Positions 16,792 through 24,413 of a DNA stretch of 25,876 nucleotides are shown here, one piece after another; the stretch's first letter is position 1; each line of letters begins with the position of its first letter. The notes under the pieces are model-generated. The model made no database searches and was not told the DNA's origin. It worked only from the letters and a program-made list of their open reading frames with translations. The DNA comes from UMGS1781 sp964389545 (GTDB taxonomy: Bacteria > Bacillota > Clostridia > TANB77 > CAG-508), in contig CAYMDN010000016.1 in assembly GCA_964389545.1 (NCBI GenBank), positions 1 through 25,876 of the forward strand, in the 5' to 3' direction. The position numbers and the translations under genes were made by a program.

Positions 16792-18058
16792 TAATATCGA
16801 TTATTTAAAAGTAAATGAATTATTGAAAAGAGAAATCTATAATCTACATTGCAAATTATTTGTGCTTAGAGGCGATGAAACAATTGACTATGAAATACCA
16901 CAAGAAGATATTATATTAGATTCAATAAATTTTTCAGAAAATTACAATCAAGGCGAAAGAAGAAATCTTTCAGTCTCTTTAATTAATGTAGATAATAAAT
17001 ATACTCCAAATGTAAGGGGAATATGGGTTAATACGAAATTTAGGTTTGATATAGGAATAGAAGATAGATACAAAAATCAAATATATTGGTTTCAAAATGG
17101 TATTTATATTCTATCAAACCCAAGTCTAACACATAATAATTCAGACCAACAAATAACCTATAATTTACGAGATAAATGGGCTGTCTTAGAAGGAAACAAA
17201 TCGACTGTTACAAGTATCATGGAAATTCCAATAGGAAGTAATGTTGGAGAGGCCATACAAGGTATCTTAAATATTGATGATGGAGCAGGAAATCTCATTG
17301 ACCCAATTCCTATTGCATTGGATTATTCATTGAAAAATTTAATAACACCTTATACTATTACAAAAGATGCTGGAACCAAGTTAGCAGATTTAATATTGGA
17401 ACTTGTTTATACAATGAATGCAGAGGTTTATTATGATGAAAACGGACAATTAAGAATAGTTCCTATGGTTGAAGCTATGCAAGATACAAAAAAACAGGTA
17501 TTATGGTATTACAATGAAATAGAAATATTAAATAATTATTCTTCTAATCAAACCATTTATTCAGTTGAAAATTTTGTTAATGAAATACATGTTATAGGAA
17601 ATAATATCAATGGCGATAATGTCTATGGGGTTGCTACCAACGATAATATAGAAAGTCAGTATAGTGTACAGCGAATAGGACGTAGAATTGCTGAACCAAT
17701 CGAAGATGCTAATATTAGTACAGAAGACCAAGCGAATGATAGGGCAATATACGAATTAAGAAAAGCCAATATAAAACAAACGCAGATAACAATACAGGTA
17801 CTATTTAATCCATTATTGAAAGTTAATAGTCTTATAGATATAACAAGTACAGAAAATGGAAATGAAAAACTTGTAATACAGAGTATATCTTTTTCTATGC
17901 CAAATGGAATCATGAATATAGGTTGTAGCAATTTAGAGAATGTAACAAATCTTACAGAAGCATATATGAAAAGATTTGCAGCAATTATACAAGAAGATAA
18001 CGAATACTTTATTTTATTAGAAGATTATAACGTGATAAGGCTAGAGGAGGATGAATAA
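16784..18058 (+). CDS. Phage tail hub / DUF5048-type minor tail protein
   Basis: A 424-residue protein overlapping the previous gene by 8 bases, with no own ribosome binding site (coupled). Residues 40-140 (DSINFSENYNQGERRNLSVSL...WVNTKFRFDIGIE...WFQNGIYILSNPSLTH) and 210-300 (ITKDAGTKLADLILELVYTM...YYDENGQLRIVPM) follow the layout of gp27/XkdQ-like hub domains, and residues 330-400 (YELRKANIKQTQITIQVLFN...LLKVNSLIDITS) match the closing hub domain. Such proteins form the ring at the tail tip onto which the fibres assemble. No peptidase or lysozyme domain is attached. Hub assignment is good; the DUF5048 label is from memory. Confidence 0.7.
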   Translation: MIDNIDYLKVNELLKREIYNLHCKLFVLRGDETIDYEIPQEDIILDSINFSENYNQGERRNLSVSLINVDNKYTPNVRGIWVNTKFRFDIGIEDRYKNQIYWFQNGIYILSNPSLTHNNSDQQITYNLRDKWAVLEGNKSTVTSIMEIPIGSNVGEAIQGILNIDDGAGNLIDPIPIALDYSLKNLITPYTITKDAGTKLADLILELVYTMNAEVYYDENGQLRIVPMVEAMQDTKKQVLWYYNEIEILNNYSSNQTIYSVENFVNEIHVIGNNINGDNVYGVATNDNIESQYSVQRIGRRIAEPIEDANISTEDQANDRAIYELRKANIKQTQITIQVLFNPLLKVNSLIDITSTENGNEKLVIQSISFSMPNGIMNIGCSNLENVTNLTEAYMKRFAAIIQEDNEYFILLEDYNVIRLEEDE

Positions 18059-18059
18059 T

Positions 18060-19595
18060 ATGGAGAAAGAGTTAGTACAAGAATTTGTACAAGTCATGTT
18101 AAAACTCGTTAATAAAGAAGTGATAAAAAGGAAATTTGCACAATACAAGAGTGCAAAAGTCGTTTCGATAAATACAGATGGTTCTGTAAATATTAAAATT
18201 CCACCAAATGAGACTATAATTCATAATTTATTAAATAAAACAGGGGAGACATTGTCTGAAAATGACGATGTCTCTTTGCTTTTAAAAGATGGAACAATGT
18301 CAACAGCGTTAGTAGCTTTTAAAAATAAAACTAATTTAATTTATAATGGCACTGCTAGTGGTGGCAATAGCAATTTAACAGAGGACATACTTAATAAAAT
18401 CAATTCAGCTATTCAAGTTGTAAAAGTAAATAATACATTATTAAATCCAAATATAAATCAAGAAGTTAATATAAACATGCCAACAAAATTAACTGATTTA
18501 ATAAATGACGGCTATTTTGTACAAGACCAATATTATATTCATACAGACAATAATTTTACGAATGCCTTAAAAAACAGTTATGATAACTTAGTTACCAATG
18601 TTAATCAATCTGTTAGTTCTAATAATAAGTTAGCGACAATGAGAGATATTCCAGATTTAAGCGATTATTATAATAAAGAAGATAGCGATAATCGATACGT
18701 TCAAAAGGAAAGTGGAAAGGGACTTTCAGCAAATGATTTTACAAATGTTGAAAAAACAAAACTAGCTGGAATTTCTGCTAATGCAAACAAAGTAGAAAAA
18801 TCAAATACAAATGGAAATATAAAAATTGATGGGATAGAGACTACTGTGTATAGTTTAACTCAAAGTGAAATTATTTCAGTATTGGGTTTTACGCCTAGTG
18901 AAGGTGGAACAGAAGATTTAAGCGATTATTATAATAAAGAAGATAGCGATAATAGATATGTTCAAAAGGAAAATGGAAAAGGACTATCTGCAAATAATTA
19001 TTCAACGACAGAAAAAAATAAATTATCAAATATTGAGTCAAATGCTCAAGTCAATACTATTGAAGATGTAAAAGTAAATAATGCTAGTTTAAGTGTAACA
19101 AATAAGTCTGTTAATATAAGTGTACCAACTAATGTTAGTGAATTAAATAATGATAGTAATTACGTAAAAGTAAGTGAATTATTAAATAAAATATATCCTG
19201 TAGGAGCTATATATATAAGTACAAGTTCAACAAATCCACAAAATCTTTTTGGCGGTACATGGGAGCAAATAAAAGATAGATTTTTGCTTAGTGCTGGTAA
19301 CACATATAATGCAGGGGAAACTGGCGGAGAGGCATCCCACAAATTAACCAGTTCTGAAATGCCATCACATCAACATAAAACTACGACAGAATTAGGATGT
19401 AATGGGTTGGTTTTAAAGTGGGATAATCGACAATCTGGTAATGATTATTGGGGTGTTCAATTTCATGACTTAAATTATCAGTCATCAGGAGCTTTTGCAT
19501 TAAATAGTTTGTACACAGGATATACAGGAGGAAATTCAGCTCATAATAATATGCCACCATATCTAGTCGTTTATGTGTGGAAAAGAACTGCATAA
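18060..19595 (+). CDS. Tail fibre / baseplate protein with OB-like N-terminus and tail-collar C-terminus
   Basis: Start placed at ATG 18060, 9 nt after AGAGGAGG; an ATG at 18051 would touch that site. The product has 511 residues. Residues 25-85 form a small OB-like barrel (KSAKVVSINTDGSVNIKIPP...DDVSLLLKDG), as at the base of many fibres. The middle holds two copies of a fibre repeat (DLSDYYNKEDSDNRYVQKE, GKGLSANDF) typical of clostridial phage fibres. Residues about 380-511 are a gp10/gp12-type collar domain (YPVGAIYISTSSTNPQNLFG, GGTWEQIKDRFLL, PSHQHK, NMPPYLVVYVWKRTA). It likely trimerises and contacts the host surface. It shares a duplicated segment with the next gene. Confidence 0.8.
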   Translation: MEKELVQEFVQVMLKLVNKEVIKRKFAQYKSAKVVSINTDGSVNIKIPPNETIIHNLLNKTGETLSENDDVSLLLKDGTMSTALVAFKNKTNLIYNGTASGGNSNLTEDILNKINSAIQVVKVNNTLLNPNINQEVNINMPTKLTDLINDGYFVQDQYYIHTDNNFTNALKNSYDNLVTNVNQSVSSNNKLATMRDIPDLSDYYNKEDSDNRYVQKESGKGLSANDFTNVEKTKLAGISANANKVEKSNTNGNIKIDGIETTVYSLTQSEIISVLGFTPSEGGTEDLSDYYNKEDSDNRYVQKENGKGLSANNYSTTEKNKLSNIESNAQVNTIEDVKVNNASLSVTNKSVNISVPTNVSELNNDSNYVKVSELLNKIYPVGAIYISTSSTNPQNLFGGTWEQIKDRFLLSAGNTYNAGETGGEASHKLTSSEMPSHQHKTTTELGCNGLVLKWDNRQSGNDYWGVQFHDLNYQSSGAFALNSLYTGYTGGNSAHNNMPPYLVVYVWKRTA

Positions 19596-20246
19596 ATTTT
19601 TATAAGATAGGAGGAATAAATTTGGAAAATAAAAGAATGAGTGAATTACCAATTGCAACAGTTGTAAATGATGAAGATTATACAATTATTGTTCAAGATG
19701 GTATAAATAAAAGAGCAAGTAGAGATGTTTTTAAACAAAAAAATTATGATGACTTAAATAATAGACCTTATATAAATAGTATGTATTCATCTTCACTAAA
19801 TCCAGTAAACGAACTTTTTCAAGGAACATTACAATTCCATAAAATTAGTAAAACTGGAAAATATAGTGATTTGTTGGAATTACCATTTATAGCAACAAAA
19901 TTAACTGATTTAACTAACGATGGATATTTTGTGCAAGACCAATATTATATGCACACCGATAATAACTTAACAAATGGATTATTAGAAAAAATCAATTCAG
20001 CTGTGCAAGCAATTAAAGTAAATAATACATTATTAAGTCCGAATGCAAATCAAGAAATTAATATAAATATGCCAACAAAATTAACCGATTTAACAAATGA
20101 TGCACATTTTGTGCAAGATGAAAATTATATTCATACGGACAATAATTTTACAAATGCCTTAAAAAATAATTACGATAATTTAGTAGTAAATGTTAATCAG
20201 CCTGTTAGTGCAAATAATAAATTAGCAACTATGAATGATATTCCCA
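18390..20246 (+). repeat. Dispersed duplication shared by two adjacent fibre genes
   Basis: 18390-18653 and 19981-20246 are clearly homologous at DNA level, sharing for example AAAATCAATTCAGCT-like starts, ATGCCAACAAAATTAAC and GACAATAATTTTAC. They encode VKVNNTLL...MPTKLTDL-ND--FVQD--YIHTDNNFTNAL. A further partial copy lies at 19897-19985 in the second gene. The coordinates given span both copies. The same orientation makes the pair a substrate for deletion or fibre fusion. Confidence 0.8.
18653..18995 (+). repeat. Direct repeat inside the collar-fibre gene
   Basis: Copies at 18653-18734 and 18914-18995 are nearly identical over about 80 bp and begin AGATTTAAGCGATTATTATA. They encode the fibre unit DLSDYYNKEDSDNRYVQKE. 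The offset is 261 bp (87 codons), so recombination between copies would keep frame and shorten the fibre. Confidence 0.85.
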
Positions 20247-21223
20247 CAATGGATAGTGGCTATTGGAGTCCAATAGAAGAGTATATAAATATTATATTTG
20301 ATGGAGTATATAATTCAGCAGAAGAAGCACCAACAGAAGGTACTTATGCGATATTAGATGGAGAAGTAGTTAATAAATATACAGATGGAATTAGTGATAA
20401 TCTGAATATTCCTGTCAGAGAAGGTCATTTTATATTTGCGGAAGGAACAAGCACAGAAACAATCTATTATATTAAAGATTCTGAATGGAAAATGTTAGGG
20501 GAAAGTAACGGTCAACAAGCCAGTTATGATGTTGTTACTACTAGCAAAAATGGATTAATGAGTTCAGAAATGCTTACTAAATTAAACGGTATTGCAGAAA
20601 ATGCTGATAATGTAACATTCACGCCAAGTTTAAGTTCTGGAACAAAGATTGGTACTTTAACTATAAATGGAACATCTACCAATATGTATGCACCAGCAAG
20701 TTCTAGTTCCAATATTCAGTTAGGTATAGGAAATTTATCAGGAAGTAATGAAAGTTATACAAGTAATGAGAATACAGCTATATTTTTAAAAGAAGGTTCA
20801 TCAATAAAAAATTTGATGAAAATAGAAGGAAGTGGAGGAACAACAGTAGGGAGCAATCCATTAGGAACACTTTATATTAATTCTGAAAAAGGTTCAGACC
20901 AAATATATGCGGAATTTATGACTTATTGGTCGTCTTATGCAGATAAAACTAATTTAACTACCGAAGCATTTTTTAGTATAAATGAATACGATAGAATGAT
21001 ACCTGGGGCAATTCTTGTATATGAAGATGCTAATAATAGTTCTCTAACGTATTATGGATTGATTCTTTTTGAAAAGTCTGGTTATCCATATAAGTCTGGT
21101 GGTGGAAGATATTTTACTAAAGAAATTTATGTATTAAATACAAATGGTGCTATTACCAAATACTCATTTTGTTGCGATGCTTTTGGCGATGAATCAGTCT
21201 ACAAAGGTACAACATTACCATAA
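19622..21223 (+). CDS. Tail fibre protein sharing modules with the upstream fibre
   Basis: Start taken as TTG at 19622, with TAGGAGGAATAAAT giving a 7-nt spacing; the GTG further up lies inside the previous gene and lacks a site. The product has 533 residues. It opens with MSELPIATVVNDEDYTIIVQ, a common fibre N-terminus that docks to the tail. The modular middle has two copies of the TKLTDLTNDG/AxFVQD segment also found in the upstream fibre, then SGYWSPIEEYINIIFDGVYN, and a C-terminal beta-rich domain of about 200 residues with no recognised family. It is probably a side fibre or adhesin. The duplication argues for module exchange between neighbouring fibres. Confidence 0.75.
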   Translation: MENKRMSELPIATVVNDEDYTIIVQDGINKRASRDVFKQKNYDDLNNRPYINSMYSSSLNPVNELFQGTLQFHKISKTGKYSDLLELPFIATKLTDLTNDGYFVQDQYYMHTDNNLTNGLLEKINSAVQAIKVNNTLLSPNANQEININMPTKLTDLTNDAHFVQDENYIHTDNNFTNALKNNYDNLVVNVNQPVSANNKLATMNDIPTMDSGYWSPIEEYINIIFDGVYNSAEEAPTEGTYAILDGEVVNKYTDGISDNLNIPVREGHFIFAEGTSTETIYYIKDSEWKMLGESNGQQASYDVVTTSKNGLMSSEMLTKLNGIAENADNVTFTPSLSSGTKIGTLTINGTSTNMYAPASSSSNIQLGIGNLSGSNESYTSNENTAIFLKEGSSIKNLMKIEGSGGTTVGSNPLGTLYINSEKGSDQIYAEFMTYWSSYADKTNLTTEAFFSINEYDRMIPGAILVYEDANNSSLTYYGLILFEKSGYPYKSGGGRYFTKEIYVLNTNGAITKYSFCCDAFGDESVYKGTTLP

Positions 21224-21250
21224 AAGAAAATTTAAGAAGGGAGTAATATT

Positions 21251-21865
21251 ATGGCAATACAAGAAATTAATAATAATGATGATGCTCTGGATGTTAGAAA
21301 TAAGATTAATAATAATTTTAAGGAAATAGGAACGCTGATTGATTATAACATTCAAAATACTTTTATAGATATATCAACATCTAATACAAAACATATTTTT
21401 AATATAGAAGGAATACAAAGTTATGCAGATATTGAGAACAAATTATTAGCATTTATTGTAACACAAGCTACAGGTACATCCCATACTTTTAATATAAATA
21501 ATTATGGAGATACACCTGTACAAACATTTGACACTTTAGGAAATCCACGAAACTTAATGACAGGTGAATTAGTGGCAGGTAAATTAATTTTAGCATTTCG
21601 TAGAAATAATACATTCTATATAATAAATAATAACCCACAAGTTGCAACAGAGGCACAAGCAAAGGCAGGAACTTCTGATAATGTATATATGACACCGAGC
21701 AAAACAAAAAATGTTTTAGATTCTTTTTCAGTCAACTTTGTAAATGGGAGTACGGGTAGTTTCGTAAAAGGTAATTGTACTATTGTTACTAAAGCAACAA
21801 AAGCACAAGCAGCAACTTATGGAGGGAATGGAAAAGTCGTTATATTAATTGGTGTAACAGGGTAA
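21251..21865 (+). CDS. Short tail fibre / receptor-binding component
   Basis: A 204-residue protein with AAGGGAG 8 nt before ATG. The N-terminus (IQEINNNDDALDVRNKINNN) is a helical oligomerisation-type segment often seen at the start of phage fibre subunits. The centre is beta-rich (IDISTSNTKHIFNIEGIQSY, NLMTGELVAGKLILAFRRNN), and residues 133-155 contain ATEAQAKAGTSDNVYMTPSK, a well-known fibre linker in Firmicute and enterobacterial phages. The C-terminal 45 residues form a small beta domain. It probably assembles with the flanking fibre proteins. No enzymatic motif. Confidence 0.7.
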   Translation: MAIQEINNNDDALDVRNKINNNFKEIGTLIDYNIQNTFIDISTSNTKHIFNIEGIQSYADIENKLLAFIVTQATGTSHTFNINNYGDTPVQTFDTLGNPRNLMTGELVAGKLILAFRRNNTFYIINNNPQVATEAQAKAGTSDNVYMTPSKTKNVLDSFSVNFVNGSTGSFVKGNCTIVTKATKAQAATYGGNGKVVILIGVTG

Positions 21866-21878
21866 AGGGGGGATAATA

Positions 21879-23024
21879 TTGGCTCTATTAATAGGAACAA
21901 AAAAATTAAGTAATCCTAAACCCAACGTAATGCTAGATAATGTAAGCTATTCGGCATATCAATCAGGAGGTAATGTTATATATACCATTACTGTACAAAT
22001 GAGAACAGATAATATAGGTGGTTGGTATGATTGGGGTTGGTATTATAATATGTGGGTTAATGGAATACAGATTGTTAGCAATGGAATAGTAAAAGGACGA
22101 ACTGGACGAACTGTTATAAGAAAAAATATATATCAAAGTTCAGCAACCGCAACTTTACCATTAGGAAGTGCTTTATTAGTTACCGTTCAATTATGGAGTG
22201 CCACATCTGCCACAGCAACTAGCCATTATGATGATTTTGGGACATTTTCAAATGACGGAGGAGCAGCACCTCCATTGGTAGTACCACCTCAAGTAAGTGC
22301 TTTAAATGTATTTAATGTAGGGGATAAATACTTGAGTGCTTCATTTGATATAATAAACCAAGGAGGTCAGGGACCAGATTATTATATTGATGTAGCACTT
22401 AATAATTTTGCTAATGTTGTTGGAGTTAGGACATCAACAGGTCAATTTAATGGACTAGATGCTGGAAGGACATACTATGTGAGAGGTAATGCTGGTAATG
22501 GAGCAGGTAGGACATACACTAATGTAGTGGGAGTAACGACAGCGTATTATGTACCAAGTGAACCTAGTTCATTAAATTGTAGTAAGTCCATTTTAAACAA
22601 TACAGGGTCATTGACCTGGGTCAATCCTGGGTCATCAGGGTCAAATGGGATAGTGGGATATAGAATAAGAATTTATAAAAATAATATGCTATTCTTGACA
22701 ATAGATACAGGAAATACTGGTTTATTGTATAATTATACTTTTTTAGAAAGAGATTGGAGACATGGGGATATATTTAAGTTTGATATATGTGCTTATTCAG
22801 TAAGATGGGATGGAGCAAAAATGTATGGGAATATACAGACAAGTAGTAATTATTTTGTAGAAACTGATAAATATGTATATTTACTGGTAAATAGCAATAA
22901 TCCAAATGATTTTGTGAAGGTGGATTTGCATTTGCTAGTTAATTCAAATTTACCACAAAATTTTGTGGAAATAAAGAAAGCCAATTTTGCTCTCAATATT
23001 AATAATAAATGGATTGATTTTTAA
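21879..23024 (+). CDS. Receptor-binding-type tail protein with Fn3-like domains, last late gene
   Basis: Start is TTG at 21879, with AAGGGGGGA 6 nt upstream. The product has 381 residues. Residues 1-130 are a Gly/Trp/Tyr-rich beta domain (NIGGWYDWGWYYNMWVNGIQ) that could bind carbohydrate. Residues about 140-225 (PPQVSALNVFNVGDKYLSAS...LDAGRTYYVRGNAGNGAGRT) and 226-325 (PSEPSSLNCSKSILNNTGSL...VGYRIRIYKN) are two Fn3-like domains. The end carries a twice-repeated LLVNSN-P--FV motif. Composition is richer in Gly and Trp than the neighbours. A bidirectional terminator closes the operon. Adhesin role is inferred. Confidence 0.65.
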   Translation: MALLIGTKKLSNPKPNVMLDNVSYSAYQSGGNVIYTITVQMRTDNIGGWYDWGWYYNMWVNGIQIVSNGIVKGRTGRTVIRKNIYQSSATATLPLGSALLVTVQLWSATSATATSHYDDFGTFSNDGGAAPPLVVPPQVSALNVFNVGDKYLSASFDIINQGGQGPDYYIDVALNNFANVVGVRTSTGQFNGLDAGRTYYVRGNAGNGAGRTYTNVVGVTTAYYVPSEPSSLNCSKSILNNTGSLTWVNPGSSGSNGIVGYRIRIYKNNMLFLTIDTGNTGLLYNYTFLERDWRHGDIFKFDICAYSVRWDGAKMYGNIQTSSNYFVETDKYVYLLVNSNNPNDFVKVDLHLLVNSNLPQNFVEIKKANFALNINNKWIDF

Positions 23025-23034
23025 TAATACAAAA

Positions 23035-23084
23035 ATAGAAGCATAACGCTTCGTATAAGAGGTTACGCTTCTATCAATTTTTTT
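23035..23084. terminator. Bidirectional terminator between fibre operon and minus-strand regulators
   Basis: ATAGAAGC-A-TAAC (23035-23047) pairs with GTTA-C-GCTTCTAT (23062-23074): a 13-position stem with one A-C mismatch and a 14-nt loop. A T-run at 23078-23084 follows on the plus strand, and TATTTTTGTATT on the minus strand. It separates two converging transcripts and slightly overlaps the end of the minus-strand gene. Confidence 0.8.
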
Positions 23085-23377
23085 AATAATTCTATATTTT
23101 CATTTTTTAATAAAAATTGTCTAACACCATAACAAGAACTCGGTATTGATGAAGGAGAACAACCTAATTCTTTGGCTAAAGTAGTGTAATTGTATATTTG
23201 TTGTCCTTGATTTACATCTAAATTGTAATATTTAGTAAATCGACTTTTTTGTTTGTCTGTTTTATTAGAATTATTAATCATTTCAAATAATATCTTTCTT
23301 TGTTTTTCTGATAATTGATTTGCTCTAGCTTTTTCTAATATTTTATCTACTATTTCTACTTTTTCTCTAGGTTTCAT
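23063..23377 (-). CDS. Small sigma-region-4-like / HTH DNA-binding protein
   Basis: A 104-residue protein with AGAGAGG 8 nt before its ATG, starting 17 nt after the receiver-like gene, so the two form one operon. Residues 20-50 (NQLSEKQRKILFEMIN...TDKQKSRFTKYYNLD) and 62-90 (YNYTTLAKELGCSPSSIPSS) are arranged like the helices of sigma-70 region 4: a leading helix, then a helix-turn-helix with the A-E-L-G-C-S turn. There is no region 2, so it is not a full sigma factor. Phage late regulators of the ArpU/RinA/sigma-like type are also short region-4-like proteins. DNA binding is likely; target unknown. Confidence 0.55.
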   Translation of the reverse strand: MKPREKVEIVDKILEKARANQLSEKQRKILFEMINNSNKTDKQKSRFTKYYNLDVNQGQQIYNYTTLAKELGCSPSSIPSSCYGVRQFLLKNENIELLKKLIEA

Positions 23378-23394
23378 TAAAATTACCTCTCTTA

Positions 23395-23817
23395 CTAAAT
23401 TTTTTTATAAATTCTATTAAATATATTTGCTACTTCTATTACTTTTTTTCTATTATTTGAAAATATTGGTTTTTCAAGGTAATCATCAAATCCTATGTAA
23501 TCTACAAAGTAATGTCTTTCATTTTGGCTAATTGTATGAATTATAACAGGAATGTTAAATCCTTCAAGGTTTTTAAGTTCTTTTAACAATTCTGGTCCTT
23601 GTATTCCAGATTGATAAACATTGTTAGTAAAGATAACATCACATTTATAATTGTTTTTTATCTTTTCTAAAATCTCTGAACCTGTTTTAAAAACCTCTAC
23701 ATGCATCCCAAAATTTTCTAATATAGCTTTTAGCTCATTAGAACAAAATGAATGATAATTTCCTATAATTGCCGTTTTGCCTTTTAAAAATTGTTTACCA
23801 GTATTCTCATTTAACAC
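23395..23817 (-). CDS. Degenerate response-regulator receiver-domain protein
   Basis: GTG start with GGAGGTGA 6 nt upstream, the strongest site on the minus strand. The 140 residues form essentially one CheY-like receiver fold: beta-1 KTAIIGNYHS (14-23), helix 24-37, beta-3 CDVIFTNNVY (59-68), the loop SGIQGPELLKEL, beta-4 IPVIIHTIS with T95, and YLEKPI with conserved K116-P117. However, the acidic pair after beta-1 is replaced (G19-N20) and the phosphoacceptor Asp is Asn (N65/N66), so it is probably not phosphorylated: a pseudo-receiver. No output domain is attached; the sigma-region-4-like gene next in the operon could provide it. Fold call is good, function open. Confidence 0.65.
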   Translation of the reverse strand: MLNENTGKQFLKGKTAIIGNYHSFCSNELKAILENFGMHVEVFKTGSEILEKIKNNYKCDVIFTNNVYQSGIQGPELLKELKNLEGFNIPVIIHTISQNERHYFVDYIGFDDYLEKPIFSNNRKKVIEVANIFNRIYKKI

Positions 23818-23854
23818 AAAATATCACCTCCTTTTATTATTTTTCAAATTTTTA

Positions 23855-23963
23855 TTTTCATAGATTTATCAATATTTTTGAAAGAAAAAGCATCTTCTTA
23901 CTCAATCGTTTATGGAAATAAACGTAAATATTTTGTAATATATCTATGAAAAATAGTATAGAT
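23855..23963. promoter_or_regulatory. Divergent control region with operator-like palindromes
   Basis: Between the GTG of the pseudo-receiver gene and the Xre gene there are: CGTTTAT-GGAA-ATAAACG (23907-23924), a perfect 7-bp inverted repeat of repressor-operator type; an 11-bp inverted pair TTTTCATAGAT (23855-23865) and ATCTATGAAAA (23942-23952) placed symmetrically around it; and ATCTAT-N10-ATAGAT (23942-23963). A weak plus promoter TGGAAA (23913-23918), 17-18 nt, TAATAT (23936-23941) has its -35 inside the first palindrome. The Xre protein encoded next to it is the natural binder. Confidence 0.55.
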
Positions 23964-24243
23964 GGAGGTGTTTAGTATAAGTAAAAAATATAAAAATGAA
24001 ACTCGTGAAATTTTAGCAAATAACATTCTATCTATGCGATATGAAAGAGATTGGAGTCAAGAAAAACTAGCTGAATTAGCTCATTCTAGTGCTGTTTATA
24101 TTAGTAATATTGAACAGGGCAAAAGAAATGTTTCAATCGATTTTATAGATAATATTGCTAAAATATTCGGAGTACCAAGTTATAAAATGTTAATAGAAAG
24201 CCCAAAAGTAGTGAATAGAGGTAGAGTAGATAGTAAAAAATAG
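23962..24243 (+). CDS. Xre-family HTH regulator
   Basis: Up to 93 residues. Residues 20-75 are a classic Xre/Cro HTH (NNILSMRYERDWSQEKLAEL, SSAVYISNIEQGKRN, IDNIAKIFGVP), followed by a short basic tail. The start is uncertain: the ATG at 23962 lies before the best ribosome binding site, GGAGGTG (23964-23970). That site is 6 nt from an in-frame ATA (23977), and a GTG at 23968 is inside it. All HTH helices remain whichever start is used. It is divergent from the pseudo-receiver/sigma-like operon and ends in a terminator, so it stands alone. Probably controls that operon and itself. Confidence 0.8.
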   Translation: MEVFSISKKYKNETREILANNILSMRYERDWSQEKLAELAHSSAVYISNIEQGKRNVSIDFIDNIAKIFGVPSYKMLIESPKVVNRGRVDSKK

Positions 24244-24268
24244 TTGCAGTATTTTTTACTATTTTTTT
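24230..24268 (+). terminator. Intrinsic terminator after first Xre gene
   Basis: ATAGTAAAAAATA (24230-24242), loop GTTGCAG, TATTTTTTACTAT (24250-24262), then T's to 24268: a perfect 13-bp, AT-rich stem that includes the gene's last codons and stop. Confidence 0.75.
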
Positions 24269-24308
24269 GAGCATTGTTCTATTACAGTTCAAAATTCTCC
24301 ATCTATAT

Positions 24309-24385
24309 GAAATTATATTATATTCTGTGTGCAAAGTCAACATTGGAAATAAGTTATTAACTTATTTTGTGTGCAAAGGTAAAAT
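24309..24385. promoter_or_regulatory. Operator palindrome with divergent promoters upstream of second Xre gene
   Basis: AATAAGTTA-T-TAACTTATT (24348-24366) is a perfect 19-bp palindrome flanked by two copies of TGTGTGCAAAG (24326-24336 and 24368-24378, 42 bp apart, about four helical turns). Plus promoter: TTAACT (24357-24362), 17 nt, TAAAAT (24380-24385), so the palindrome covers the -35. Minus promoter: TTGACT (24335-24340), 17 nt, TATAAT, close to consensus, pointing at the first Xre gene in antisense. This looks like an autoregulated phage switch. Confidence 0.6.
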
Positions 24386-24413
24386 GGTATATAGAAAAAA
24401 GGGAGGTTTTTTT

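Noticed and set aside
24267..24413. N-terminal extension of the second Xre gene
   Set aside because: Covers the operator and promoter and lacks a ribosome binding site; the ATG at 24414 has a good one.
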